A DNA stretch of 64,000 nucleotides. Origin: Mugil cephalus. Taxonomy: Eukaryota > Chordata > Actinopteri > Mugiliformes > Mugilidae. The notes below the pieces were generated by a model. That model was not told where the DNA came from and made no database searches. It saw only the letters and a program-made list of their open reading frames with translations. Positions 33,572 through 44,896 of the stretch are shown in pieces. The stretch is taken from positions 2,455,075-2,519,074 of the forward strand of contig NC_061776.1 of NCBI RefSeq assembly GCF_022458985.1, read 5' to 3'. Every line of letters begins with the position of its first letter. The first letter of the stretch is position 1. Both the position numbers and the translations under genes were made by a program.

Positions 33572-35220
33572 ATGTCTTCAGCTGAGAGTTTGAGAGACTT
33601 GATCATCGAGCGACTAACTGCTGCTGCTGAAGAAATATTCGGACTCTTGGAAAGAACTGTCGCCCAGTACGAGAAAGAGATCGATCGTCAGCGCAGACTG
33701 CTGGATATCACCTGGAAACCAGAGATAAAGTTACACAGAGTAGGTGAGGACAACGAGAATGGTCTGAATGAACTAACTAATGAGTGGAAAGACAGAATAT
33801 GGAGAAGACACAAAGGAAAGAGACAGCTAGAAGGTTGATAACATGCTAAGAGGCTAACTAGCATAGCTAACTGTACGTGGGTTTAAACTAGAACATATTT
33901 GCTCAGATGTGTTTTTCTGTCCTCACGTTAGTAACCTTCATGTTGTGTCTCTTTGTTCCTCCAGACCTCCCACAGCAGCATGTCTGCACAGAGGATTCTG
34001 TTCTCACTGAGCAGCAGCTCTGTAACCAGGAGACGAACTCCAGTCTGGACCAGGAAGAACCAGGACCTCCACAGATTAAAAAGGAACAGCGGGAAACAGA
34101 GCATCTACAGATTAAAGAGGAACATGAGAAACCAGAACCTCCACAGATGAAAGAGGAACAGGAGGAACCAGAACCTCCACAGATGAAAGAGGGACAAGAG
34201 GAATCAGAACCTCCACAGACGAAAGAGGAACAGGATGAACTCTGCTGCAGTCAGCAGGAAGAGCATGTTGTATTGAACTGTGAGACTGATACCTTTGTTG
34301 AGACGCCTACTGATGAGCAAAGTGAGCATAGTGAACCAGAACCAAAAGATGATCATCTCCTTTGTAAGAACTCTGCTGTATCTGAGAGCCCAGATCAGGG
34401 AGGAAGCAACTCAGGATCAACTAGAAATGCAGAGCTGAATCTAAAGAAGAGACATCACAGAGACACAAATCAGAGTAACAATGCCGACAGCTCTTCCATG
34501 TCAGAAAGTCAGTGTGATGCTGATGTAGGTAACACTTTTGAAGCACGTGGTAAAATTTTCAATAGGACTACTAATTTGAAAAAGCGCACGAGGACTCGTA
34601 CAGGTGAAAAGCCGTACGGTTGTGAAACATGTGGTAAAACCTTCAATCACAGAGGTGATATAAGTCGTCACATGAGGACTCACACCGGTGAGCGGCCTTA
34701 CAGTTGTGAAACATGTGGCAAAAGGTTCAATAGAGGATGTACTTTAACTGTTCACATGAGGACACACACAGGCGAGAAGCCATACAGTTGTGAGACATGT
34801 GGTAAAACCTTTACTGAATCAAGTAATTTTAATAAGCATATCAGGACTCACACAGGTGAGAAGCCGTATGGTTGTGAAACATGTGGTAAAACCTTCAATC
34901 ACAGAGGTGCTATAAGTCGTCACATGAGGACTCACACCGGTGAGCGGCCTTACAGTTGTGAAACATGTGGCAAAAGGTTCAATAGAGGATGTACTTTAAC
35001 TGTTCACATGAGGACACACACAGGCGAGAAGCCATACAGTTGTGAGACATGTGGTAAAACCTTTACTGAATCAAGTAATTTTAATAAGCATATCAGGACT
35101 CACACAGGTGAGAAGCCGTATGGTTGTGAAACATGTGGTAAAACCTTCAGTCGAAGAAGTGCTTTAAATGATCACATGAGGACTCACACAGGAGAGAAGC
35201 CGTACAGTTGTGACACGTGA
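33572..35220 (+). CDS. ZF8, C2H2 zinc-finger protein, two exons, frameshifted C-terminus
   Basis: Exon 1 33572-33743 (ends KLHRV instead of KLHRI), exon 2 33965-35220; 475 residues. Three SUMO-consensus sites (IKKE, IKEE, MKEE). The linker from [20 protein letters not shown] to [13 protein letters not shown] is almost the same as in ZF2 and shares its HVD deletion. One degenerate unit ([15 protein letters not shown]) precedes seven intact fingers: HGDR, RCTV, ESNK, HGAR, RCTV, ESNK, RSAD. The two triplets are a 252-bp tandem duplication with only about two base differences. Reading stops at CDT-stop because ACA-TGT-GAT has become ACG-TGA-T. One finger and a half-decayed last one ([12 protein letters not shown]) lie beyond in other frames (35221-35357). 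The truncated protein may still be functional. Confidence 0.82.
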
Positions 35221-35357
35221 TAAAACCTTCAATCGAAGAACTCACTTAACTACTCACATGAGGACTCATGCAGGTGAAAAGCCGTACATTGTGAAACATG
35301 GTAAAACCTTCAGTGAAAGAGGTACTTTAACTGGTCACATGAGAATTCACAGGTGAA
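35221..35357 (+). pseudogene. Out-of-frame finger remnant of ZF8
   Basis: [20 protein letters not shown] followed by [15 protein letters not shown] and a stop: the two C-terminal fingers also carried by ZF11-ZF13, cut off by a 2-base loss at about 35217 and a further base loss in the last finger. Confidence 0.7.
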
Positions 35358-35389
35358 ACGTGTCGTCTTGAAACATCTGTGTTTTACAG

Positions 35390-35905
35390 ATGTTTGCATG
35401 TGAACCATCTTACCTTTACATGGTTCATTTACTTTTATAACCCGTTTTTATTTGTAAAGAGTATTTCAACTTCAACTTCTTATTTACTATTTTATTACTA
35501 TTACTATTTATTTATTTTTTATCTATTTGTTTCAATGTTTTACCACATCTTATCATCTTATTGTTTTAGTCTTTTGGTTCTCCAGTGTTTCCTCATGGGG
35601 GGGCCTGCCACGCTCGGGGTTACTCCTGTCTGCCCATGGGGGCGCTGTCCCTTGGGTTCCTTCGGCCTGGGTGGTTAGGCATTCTGCATCTTGGTGTGGG
35701 AACGTCTCTACCCAGGTCAGGGTGATCTTTACAGCAATGCCCCAATGGTTTAGGACTGGACCCCTGTGTCGGTATGTGTACATATGTGGTAGTGGTTTCT
35801 TGATGTTGTGGCCTGTTGTAATGTTTTATGTTTTTATTCATGTAAAGCACTTTGGGTTGCTTTTTAGTATGAAAAGTGCTATATAAATAAAGTTTGAAGT
35901 TAAAG
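35390..35905 (+). repeat. ZF8 3' flank and short repeat ending in AATAAAG
   Basis: 35395-35590 matches the 3' flanks of ZF11, ZF12 and ZF13 (TTACATGGTTCATTTACTTT, GTAAAGAGTATTTCAACTTC). 35590-35905 is a GC-richer block (TGCCCATGGGGGCGCTGTCC) ending TGTAAAGCACTTTGGGTTGC ... AAGTGCTATATAAATAAAG, a 3' end common to several fish retroposons. Confidence 0.5.
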
Positions 35906-35949
35906 TTTTTGTGAAGTGATTATGACCACTGTGAGTGAAAGTATTCCAT

Positions 35950-36378
35950 TAAATAAAATTGCAAAAATGAAAATTAGTGTACCGTAGTGTAAGTGAGAAA
36001 TAGAAATTGTGCATATCGAGCATTCAGGAAATATTTGACAGAACATAGAGCTGCTGAATATGAAAGGTAGAGGGCAAAAGCAAGGAGGGTGATTAAATCT
36101 GCTAAAAAAAAGAAATTGTTGGAGAAAATATTGTGAAAGACTAAGAGTCGAAACATCAGTTACTGAAATTTGGCCGTGGTACATCCTATGTCTGGAGACA
36201 TCTGGGATACCAGTTTTAGAGAATGGGGGAATGTTTGCTACCAGTGATGTTGAAAATCAAAAGTATCTGAGAATAAATTTAAAGCAGTTCATGGTGGTGA
36301 AAACATAGGTGAAGAGGACATAAACAAAGGGAATGAAACATTAGAGAATTACAAATATGTGATGGAGTTGAATGAAGA
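35950..36378 (+). mobile_element. I-type LINE body fragment
   Basis: Broken readings resemble RKYLTEHRAAEYERxxAKARRVIKSAKKRNWRKYCERLR followed by VTEIW, DIWDTSFREWGNVCYQ and a [11 protein letters not shown]-like stretch: the linker before the reverse transcriptase of a fish I-group LINE. Copies of the same segment are at 49.27-49.43 and 54.12-54.41 kb. Confidence 0.6.
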
Positions 36379-36379
36379 A

Positions 36380-36908
36380 GACACAGATCCTTGCAAATCC
36401 TCGCAAAGCATGTGGGAAACGTTTCACTCGAACTGTTGATTTGAATAAGCACATGACGACTCACATAGGTGAGAAGACGCACACTTGTGACGCATGTGGG
36501 AAAATATTCAGGCGAAGAAAGAACCTAAAGGTCCATATGAGGATTCACACAGATGAGAAACCGTACGGTTGTGACACATGTGATAAAAGGTTCAAGTGAA
36601 GGACTGCTTTCATGGACCACATGAAGACTCACACAGGTGAAAAGCCGTACGTTTGTGACACCTGTGGCAAAGCCTTTACTCAACACGGTCATTTAACAAT
36701 ACACATAAGGACTCATACAGGTGAGAAGCCGTACAGTTGTGAAACATGTGGCCAAACTTTCAGTCAAAGTAATACTTTAACTGTTCATGTGAGAACTCAC
36801 ACAGGTGAGAAGCTGTACAGTTGTGACACATTTGGTAAAACCTTTAATCGACGCAGTCATTTACACAAACACATGAGGACTCACACAAGTGAGAATATGT
36901 CATCCTGA
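36380..36908 (+). pseudogene. ZF9, 3' part of a zinc-finger gene
   Basis: Six finger units with no exon 1 and no acidic part, joined to LINE sequence on the left. Units include [40 protein letters not shown]-stop, then [43 protein letters not shown] and a last unit with Cys changed to Phe ([17 protein letters not shown]). TGA at about 36597 stands where ZF10 has TAC (RFRYRTAFMDH). Order and residues follow ZF10, so it is a truncated sister of it. Confidence 0.8.
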
Positions 36909-37560
36909 AACATCTGTGTGGAAAAAATAACTGAGCTTGAAAAAAATCATGCCAAGAGTTTTTTCAGGTTCATCTTTGTTGTGTACATCTGACCAAAGTG
37001 TTCTCTGATATGAGTTGAAATGAAGTTTTTTTTTCCAGACAATGTTTTGAAAAAACAAGCCACTCACCTTAAGCACACAAATATAAAAACATCTCCCTCT
37101 GCCTGGGCAACCATCTAACTGACACTTGAGTTTACAACAGGGACCACTTTAAGACCACCTTAGTTTGTTAACCTAAAGGTTATGCATGATCCACAGGAAG
37201 TAAATTGTTGACAGAAGTTATTTGAAATACATGTCCATAGTCTTGACCTGCATTAGTGCATTTTAAATGGCTTGAAATGAACAGTGTTTATGTGATTATA
37301 AAAACAGTTTAAACAAACATTGATATGATTGTCATTATGGAAAATAAATGAAATTCCCAATTTTTTATACATATAATGCAGTGTTTATTGAATTTTGAAA
37401 ACATGGAAAAATGCACAACACCATGTAATACAACAACCTGTAATGGGAAACTTTGTGTCATGGCTCAAATCATATATGCTCTTATGCACCCATGGACGTG
37501 GAAATAAAATATATTTTTGATAAAACCGCAACGCACAGTGCAATTTTAATGACAGTTTAC
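36909..37560 (+). other. ZF9 3' flank
   Basis: Co-linear with the flank after ZF10: TTAGTTTGTTAACCTAAAGG, TTATGCATGA.CCACAGGAAG, GTGTTTAT.TGATTATAAAAAC, TTTTAATGACAGT.TACTTGAT. No coding sequence. Confidence 0.45.
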
Positions 37561-37574
37561 TTGATCTTGAGTTG

Positions 37575-37942
37575 ACATTTAACCACTGACCGTATATATC
37601 TATGGCCAAGCCCATCGTGACGTCAACCATTAGATTCTGAACCTCGAATTAAACCCGAAGTGGGCGGAGCCCGCCGTCGCTATGATGGTTGAGCTTTACT
37701 CCACCCACACGCGGACACTCCAAATATGGATGTAGGGGGGTCGTGTCTGATGTTGAAACCCGCTCATCCAACTCTCTGCTACCACTTAGCTCAGGCTACC
37801 ACCAGTCACTCACAGCACGAACGCCTTTAATTATACAGAATTTTAAACCTTAATTAATAATAAAAAAATAAATAAATAAATAAAAAAAACACAACGAGTT
37901 AGAAAGAAAATCACCCCCGTACAGTTGTCACGAATATTGAAA
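37575..37942. repeat. MITE-like sequence and A-rich tract
   Basis: Starts within a ZF 3' flank at ACCGTATATATCTATGGCCA and includes GTGACGTCAACCATTAGATT and AAGTGGGCGGAGCCC, landmarks of a common teleost MITE. It ends in an AAAT-rich tract near 37860-37890. Boundaries are approximate. Confidence 0.4.
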
Positions 37943-38214
37943 TAAACCACTGAAACCAAAACCGTTATTTGAACCAGGCTGTAAACACGTTTAATAATGC
38001 TGTAAAGTTGGGCTTTTCACCATGGGGGTCTATGATGATTTGCTCCCTTTTGCAAACAGCCTCAAGCGGCCACTCGATGAACTGCAACTTTTTGCACTTC
38101 CGCATGGGCTTCATCGCTCAGACCATAAGGTTGTCGCCTGTTGTTGTAAGAGTTGGAAGGCTGTTGTGTCGTGTTGTCGCTTCGCGGATAAATGTTTGAG
38201 TTGTTGAAGCAACA
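37943..38214 (+). repeat. 5' flank of ZF10, copy of the ZF8 flank
   Basis: Partner of 33308-33571. The conserved part runs without a break into exon 1. Confidence 0.6.
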
Positions 38215-41200
38215 ATGTCTTCATCTGAGAGTTTGAGAGAGTTGATCATCGAGCGACTAACTGCTGCTGCTGAAGAAATATTCGGACTCTTTGAAAGAAC
38301 TGTCGCCCAGTACGAGGAAGAGATCGATCGTCAGCGCAGACTGCTGGATATCACCTGGAAACCTGAGATAAAGTTACACAGAATAGGTGAGTAGAACCAG
38401 AATGGTCTAAATGAACTAACTAATGAGTGGAAACACACAGTGTGGAGAAGACACAGAGGAAAGAGACTCAGCTAGAAGGTTGATAACATGCTAATTGGCT
38501 AACTACCACAGCTAACGCTACACTGCAGTCACGCCATCTGCGCTTCGGCGAGGCACGGTCGCGCTATCTACACTTGAAAATCGAGTGCCCGTCTACATCG
38601 CATCGGACGGTAAAGCGTTTGAGCGGCTTTATGGTGCATTCAAGTGCATCCCGTAAACTCGGAAGTCTATATTTTTCTTCTTATTTTCATTTGTTGAAAT
38701 ACATACATCAGTCATTACTTTGTTGTTATTTTACTACATTCTATTTAATGATTAAAACTAAGTGACAGAACATAATTATTGAAGCATATTCAGAATCCAA
38801 CTCATTTCTGCATAGTCAGATTTGAAAACTTAATTAAGAAAAGAATCAAATTGTTTTCCGCATACTCTACAGCTACCACTGTGGTGATTTTCAATTTATT
38901 TCACTGCATCACTTTCTGAAAATGTGATGTTGAATTCTTATCCAATGAATGATGTATATGGGCAGATTAAAAAAATAATTAAAAAAACAAAACTAATTGT
39001 TTTCTGCAAACTCCACCAGATTCTGGTTCTACACATCCCCAGCTACCACTGTGGTGATTTTCAACTTAATTCACTGCATCATTTTCAAATAAACTCGTGT
39101 TGAAATCATACCCAATGAATGATGTATATGGGCAGATTAAAAAAATTATTAAAAAAACAAAACAAATTGTTTTCTGCAAACTCCACCAGATTCTTCTTCT
39201 ACACGTCCCAGCTACCACTGTAGAGATTTTCAACATATTTCACTGCATCATTTTCAGATAAACTCGTGTTGAATTTGGCTCCATGAATGATGTATATGGG
39301 CAGATTAAAAAAATTATTAAAAAAACAAAACTAATTGTTTTCTGCAAACTCCACCAGATTCTTGTTCTACACGCCCCCAGCTACCACTGTAGTGATTTTC
39401 AACTTAATTCACTGCATCACTTTTCAATAAATCGTGTTGAAATTCATATCCAATGATGATGTATATGGGCAGAAAAAAAAAATTATAAAAAAACAACAAA
39501 TTGTTTTCTGCAAACTCCACCAGATTCTGTTCTACACGCCCCCAGCTACCACTGTAGTGATTTTCAACTTATTTCACTGCATCATTTTCAAATAAACTTG
39601 TGTTGAAATCAGGTCCATGAATGATGTATATGGGCAGATTAAAAAAAATAAAATAAAAAATAAACTAAATTGTTTTCTGCAAACTCCACCAGATTCTGTT
39701 CTACATGCCCACAGCTACCACTGGATTTTCAACTAATTCACTGCATTCATTTTCAAATAAACTTGTTTGAAATAGGCTCCATGAATGATTATATGGCAGA
39801 TTTAAAAAATTATTAAAAAAAAAATAAACTAAAGTTATTCTGCAAAACTCCACCAGATTCTTGTCTACATGTCTACAGCTACCAACAACTTTTCAAAACA
39901 ATTTGATTTATTTATTTTTTATTATATTTTTTTTAAATCTGCCCATATACATCATTCATTGGATATGATTTCAACATCACATTTTCAGAAAATGATGCAG
40001 TGAATTATGTTGAAAATCACCACAGTGGTAGCTGGGGATGTGTAGAACAAGAATCTGGTGGAGTCTGCAGAAAACAATTTGATTAGTTTTTTTAATAATT
40101 TTTTTTCTCTGCCCATATACATCATTCATTGGATATGAATTCAACATCACATTATCAGAAAGTGATGCAGTGAATTAAGTTGAAAATCACTACAGTGGTA
40201 GCTGGGGGCATGTAGAACACGAATCTGGTGGAGTTTCGAGAAAACAATTTGTTTTGTTTTTTTAATAATTTTTTTAATCTGCCCATATACATCATTCATT
40301 GGGTATGATTTCAACACGAGTTTATTTGAAAATGATGCAGTGAAATTAAGTTGAAAATCACCACAGTGGTAGCTGGGATGTGTAGAACAAGAATCTGGTG
40401 GAGTTTGCAGAAAACAATTTGTTTTGTTTTTTAAATAATTTTTTTTAAATCTGCCCATGTGCATCATTCATTGAGCCAAATTCAACACGAGTTTATCTGA
40501 AAATGATGCAGTGAAATATGTTGAAAATCTCTACAGTGGTAGCTGGGACGTGTAGAAGAAGAATCTGGTGGAGTTTGCAGAAAACAATTTGATTAGTTTT
40601 TTTAATTATTTTTTTAATCTGCTCATATACATCATTCATGGAGCATACTTTCAACACAAGTTTACTTGAAAATTATGCAGTGAATTAAGTTGAAAATCTC
40701 TACAGTGGTAGCTGGGGGCGTGCAGAACAAGAATCTGGTGGAGTTTGCAGAAAACAATTTGATTTTGTTTTTTTAATTATTTTTTTTAATCTGCCCATAT
40801 GCATCATTCATTGAGCCAAATTCAACACAAGTTTATCTGAAAATGATGCAGTGAATTAAGTTGAAAATCTCTACAGTGGTAGCTGGGACGTGTAGAAGAA
40901 GAATCTGGTGGAGTTTGCAGAAAACAATTTGATTAGTTTTTTTAATTATTTTTTTAATCTGCTCATATACATCATTCATGGAGCATACTTTCAACACAAG
41001 TTTACTTGAAAATTATGCAGTGAATTAAGTTGAAAATCACCACAGTGGTAGCTGGGGATGTGTAGAACCAGAATCTGGTGGAGTTTGCAGAAAACAATTA
41101 GTTTTGTTTTTTTAATAATTTTTTTAATCTGCCCATATACATCATTCATTGGATAAGAATTCAACATCACATTTTCAGAAAGTGATGCAGTGAAATAAAT

Positions 41201-43122
41201 TGAAAATCACCACAGTGGTAGCTGTAGAGTATGCGGAAAACAATTTGATTCTTTTCTTAATTAAGTTTTCAAATCTGACTATGCAGAAATGAGTTGGATT
41301 CTGAATATGCTTCAATAATTATGTTCTGTCACTTAGTTTTAATCATTAAATAGAATGTAGTAAAATAACAACAAAGTAATGACTGATGTATGTATTTCAA
41401 CAAATGAAAATAAGAAGAAAAATATAGACTCCCGAGTTTACGGGATGCACTTGAATGCACCATAAAGCCGCTCAAACGCTTTACCGTCCGATGCGATGTA
41501 GACGGGCACTCGATTTTCAAGTGTAGATAGCGCGACCGTGCCTCGCCGAAGCGCAGATGGCGTGACTGCAGTAACGCTACGTGGGTTTAAACTAGAACAT
41601 ATTCGCTCAGATGTGTTGTCCTTTCATCACATTAGTAACCTTTATGTTATGTCTCTTTGTCCCTCCAGACCTCCAACATCAACATGTCTGCACAGAGGAG
41701 GAAGTTCTCACTGAGCAGCAGCTCTGTAACCAGGAGATGAACTCCAGTCTGGACCAGGAGGGACCAGAACCTCAACAGATTAACGAGGAACAGGGGGAAC
41801 TAAAACCCACACTGGTGAAAGAGGAGCAGGAGGAACCAGAACCTCCACAGATGAAAGAAGAACGGGAGGAACTAGAAACAACACTGGTGAAAAAGGAAGA
41901 GGAGGAACCAGAACCTCCACAGATGAAAGAGGAACAGGAGGAACCAGAACCTCCACAGTTTAAAGAGGAACAGGATGAAGTCTGCAGCAGTCAGCAAGAA
42001 GAACATCTTGTATTGAACTGTGAGACTGATATCTTTGTTGAGGCGCCTACTGATGAGCAAAGTGAGCACAGTGAACCAGAACCAAAAAATGATCATCTCT
42101 GTCAGAACTCTGCTGTATCTGAGAGCCCAGATCAGGAGGGAAGCAACCATGTAGACTGTGAATCAGGTAAAAAGTCAAAAAATGTAAAAAATGTATCACT
42201 TCATGCCCGTGCAACAGACTTTAAGAACAAGTTTGTAATGAAAAGACATTACAGACACCACATGGGTGAGACACCTTACCTTGACACATGTGGGAAAATC
42301 TTCAGTCAAAGAGAGAACTTAAAGGTCCACATGAGGACTCACACAGGTGAGAAGCCGTACGCTTGTGATGCATGTGGTAAAGCCTTTACTCAACAAGGTA
42401 GTTTAAAAATACACATGAGGACTCACACAGGTGAGAAACCATACGGTTGTGATGCATGTGGTAAAATCTTCAGTTATAGACATGGCTTAAAGGTCCACAT
42501 GAGGACTCACACAGGTGAGAAGCCGTACGGTTGTGATGCATGTGGTAAAATCTTCAGTCGTAGACATAGCTTAAAGATCCACATGAGGACTCACACAGGT
42601 GAGAAACCGTACGCTTGTGACAAATGTGATGAAAGGTTTAGGTACAGGACTGCTTTCATGGACCACATGAAGACTCACACAGGTGAAAAGCGGTGTGTTT
42701 GTGACATATGTGGTAAAGCCTTTCCTCAACAAGGTCTTTTAAAAATACACATGAGGACTCACACAGGTGAGAAGCCGTACAGTTGTGACACATGTGGTAA
42801 AACCTTCATTCGAAATTCTTATTTAACTACTCACGTGAGGATTCACACAGGTCAGAAGCCATACATTTGCAAGACATGTGGTAAAACCTTCACTCAAAAT
42901 TCTCATTTAATTTCTCATGTGAGGACTCACACAGGTCAGAAGCCATATATTTGTGAAACATGTGGCAAAACCTTCAGTCATAGTCATTCTTTAACTGTTC
43001 ACATTGGGATTCACACAGGTGAGAAGCTGAACAGTTGTGACGTATGTGGTAAAACCTTTATTCACCGCAGTAGTTTACACAAACACATGAGGACTCACAT
43101 AGGTGAGAATGTATCGTCCTGA
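38215..43122 (+). CDS. ZF10, C2H2 zinc-finger protein, two exons split by a fold-back transposon
   Basis: Exon 1 38215-38386, exon 2 41669-43122, 541 residues; the intron (3,282 bp) is 93 percent one transposon. N-terminal module [20 protein letters not shown] ... RTVAQYEEE. The acidic part mixes VKEE, MKEE, VKKE, MKEE and FKEE. The first finger unit has lost one Cys codon (YLDTCGKIF). Nine intact fingers follow: QGSI, YHGV, RHSI, YTAD, QGLI, RSYT, QSHS, HHSV, HSSK. Units 1-3 and 5 share an unusual KIH/KVH ending and CDACGK zinc knuckles, a signature otherwise seen only in pseudogene ZF9. It ends GENVSS like ZF13. With the insert removed at its target duplication the intron would be about 220 bp, like those of ZF1, ZF3 and ZF8. 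Confidence 0.86.
38865..39895 (+). repeat. Left internal tandem array of the fold-back element
   Basis: Units recur every 164-171 bp, marked by GATGTATATGGGCAGATT at about 38951, 39121, 39289, 39458, 39623 and, decayed, 39787. Each also has TTGTTTTCTGCAAACTCCAC, CAGCTACCACTGT and TTCACTGCATCA. The later units are more worn. Confidence 0.85.
39900..41225 (-). repeat. Right internal tandem array, opposite orientation
   Basis: The same unit inverted, marked by GCCCATATACATCATTCAT-type motifs at about 39941, 40111, 40279, 40450, 40620, 40792, 40960 and 41129, about eight units at 168-172 bp. Neighbouring units at 40550-40720 and 40870-41040 are almost the same, so the array has recently shuffled or expanded. 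Confidence 0.85.
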
Positions 43123-44265
43123 AACATGTGGAAAAAAATCTGAGCTTAAGCACACAAATGTCAAACCTGGACACTATACAGATGGAAGGAGACATCTCTC
43201 TCTGCCTGGGACGACCGTCTAACTGACACTTGTGATGATTTGGAGAGGACCACTTTAAGACCAACTTAGTTTGTTAACCTAAAGGTTATGCATGAGCCAC
43301 AGGAAGTAAATTGTTGACAGAAGGCATTTGTCCATAGATTAGACCTGCATCTGCGCATTTGAAATGGTTTGAAAGGAACAGTGTTTATATGATTATAAAA
43401 ACTGTTTATGGATAAATTGGTGTGATTGTCATTATGGAAATGAATGATATTCTTGATAAAAGTGGAACACAGCGCAGTTTTAATGACAGTCTACTTGATG
43501 CTGACTTGACATTTAACAGGAGATTTAAACATTCACTACGCTCTACTCGTAAAAGAGAGGAACCACAACACATAACAATCTGTCTGTTTTGAAGAAATTG
43601 ATGAAATAAATCTGTTTCACTATACATTACACAAACTGCAAAAATGATGTGACTCTAAATGCATTTTGACATGGTTTCGGCATATAAATATATTTCATGA
43701 TTTGAGTTTATTATAAGAAATGTAAGTCATCTGGTTGTACATGTATATTGCCCGTTTTGGAGCTTATGTTTATAATGAGCTTTTATTTTGAAGACGGCTA
43801 ACGTATTTCCTATTACCTACTTCCTATTTGCTTGCTGTATTGTGTTTGCCGGTAAAGCTAAGCACTTAAAAACGGAATGAACGAGTTAGGCTAAAACGGT
43901 AAAAGTTCAAGGTAAACAACCCGAGGAGGCACAAAGTGCTTACGGTCATACTTGTTTTGACGTTTTTTTTAATTTTTTTATAAAGCTATGCTAACTCTTT
44001 TGCGCACCTGTTTGGTGAAGCTACTGTGTATTGCTTAGCATATTGTACTGAGTGAAAACAAATGTAACTGTTTTATTTTTTGTGTTTCATCAGTTGTCAC
44101 GTTGGTTTTAAGGAATGGTTTATTAAATTAAATTTTGAAAGCAATCAGTGGAATCCACCATCTTTCGGAGGGTAAGCTACAGTAGGACTATGCTTTGGTT
44201 TATTTTAGAGTTCCTGCCCATTTAGGCATTGAGGGAAATGACGATGTCGACATACTGACCAAGCA
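43123..44265 (+). other. ZF10 3' flank and intergenic
   Basis: 43140-43650 is shared with ZF9 (TTTGTTAACCTAAAGGTTAT, GAGCCACAGGAAGTAAATTG). ATGAAATAAATCTGTTTCAC around 43600 recurs at 54715 and 63565, and its AATAAA is a possible poly(A) signal. Nothing is recognised at 43700-44265. Confidence 0.4.
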
Positions 44266-44267
44266 AG

Positions 44268-44810
44268 TACTCAATCCTCAAACAATAAGCATGGATATAT
44301 CATTAATTATGGAGGAGGGGACAGCAATAAATAAGAAAAAAGTAAAATAAATTTGGCAAGAGTAGTGGGACATAAATGATACCTTGATAAAATTCAAAAA
44401 GATTGGTGTAGAAAGAAGGCTGGGTAGGAACTGTAAAGAAGAGGCAGTCATCACCCATCTCAGGTCAGGACTCACTGGACCAAACAGCACACTTCACAAA
44501 ATAGGAAATCATAATAACTTCACTTTGGTACAAGGATAATTAATTTGGATTGAGGACATTAAGAACATCTACTAGGCTTCCCTGCTGGGGTGACCTGGGC
44601 TACTGTGCCTCCAGGAGGTAAAAACACTGACAAATCCCAATAAAGAGACAGACCTACCAACGGGAGCAAGAGTGAAGATTTTCAAGCTGTAAGAAAAGGG
44701 TCAATAATGAATTCAAACAGGGATACTGGGATCTAGATTATCCAGATCCATACTCCATTTCAGTAGGTGGCGGTAATGTGCCCGAGATGAAGAGGAAGTA
44801 TGTTTTTAAA
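44268..44810 (+). mobile_element. I-type LINE 3' part (RNase H region and tail) upstream of ZF11
   Basis: Nearly identical to 58010-58435 over ACTCAATCCTCAAACAATAA, AAGAAGGCTGGG.AGGAAC, GACTCACTGGACCAAACAGC and ACTAGGCTTCCCTGCTGGGG, the decayed C-terminal part of a LINE. It continues into the 3' tail (TCCATACTCCATTTCAGTAG, GTGGCGGTAATGTGCC, GATGAAGAGGAAG) that abuts the ZF11 promoter. Confidence 0.6.
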
Positions 44811-44896
44811 ACCTTGTTGTGTTTCTGTGTTTGTGGGCTGAGCTGTGAGATTGTTGTGGTCTTTCCCACAGACGTATCTGAGCTGTTGAAGTAACA

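Larger units (their letters stand above)
38522..41572. mobile_element. Fold-back DNA transposon with internal ~170-bp arrays
   Basis: Begins ACTGCAGTCACGCC and ends with its exact reverse complement. The 8-bp AACGCTAC flanks both sides (38514-38521, 41573-41580) and occurs once in the empty introns (GCTAACGCTACATGG). The inverted arms are nearly identical for about 550 bp; a 63-codon open frame in the left arm (38574-38765) has an identical mirror copy in the right (41329-41520). Inside are about six units of ~170 bp in one orientation and about eight in the other, meeting near 39900. No transposase. The architecture is that of fold-back elements; superfamily unassigned. It is young by arm identity. 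Confidence 0.85.

Noticed and set aside
38865-41225. CRISPR-like regular repeats
   Set aside because: Units are contiguous ~170-bp satellites in two orientations with no spacers, inside a eukaryotic transposon.
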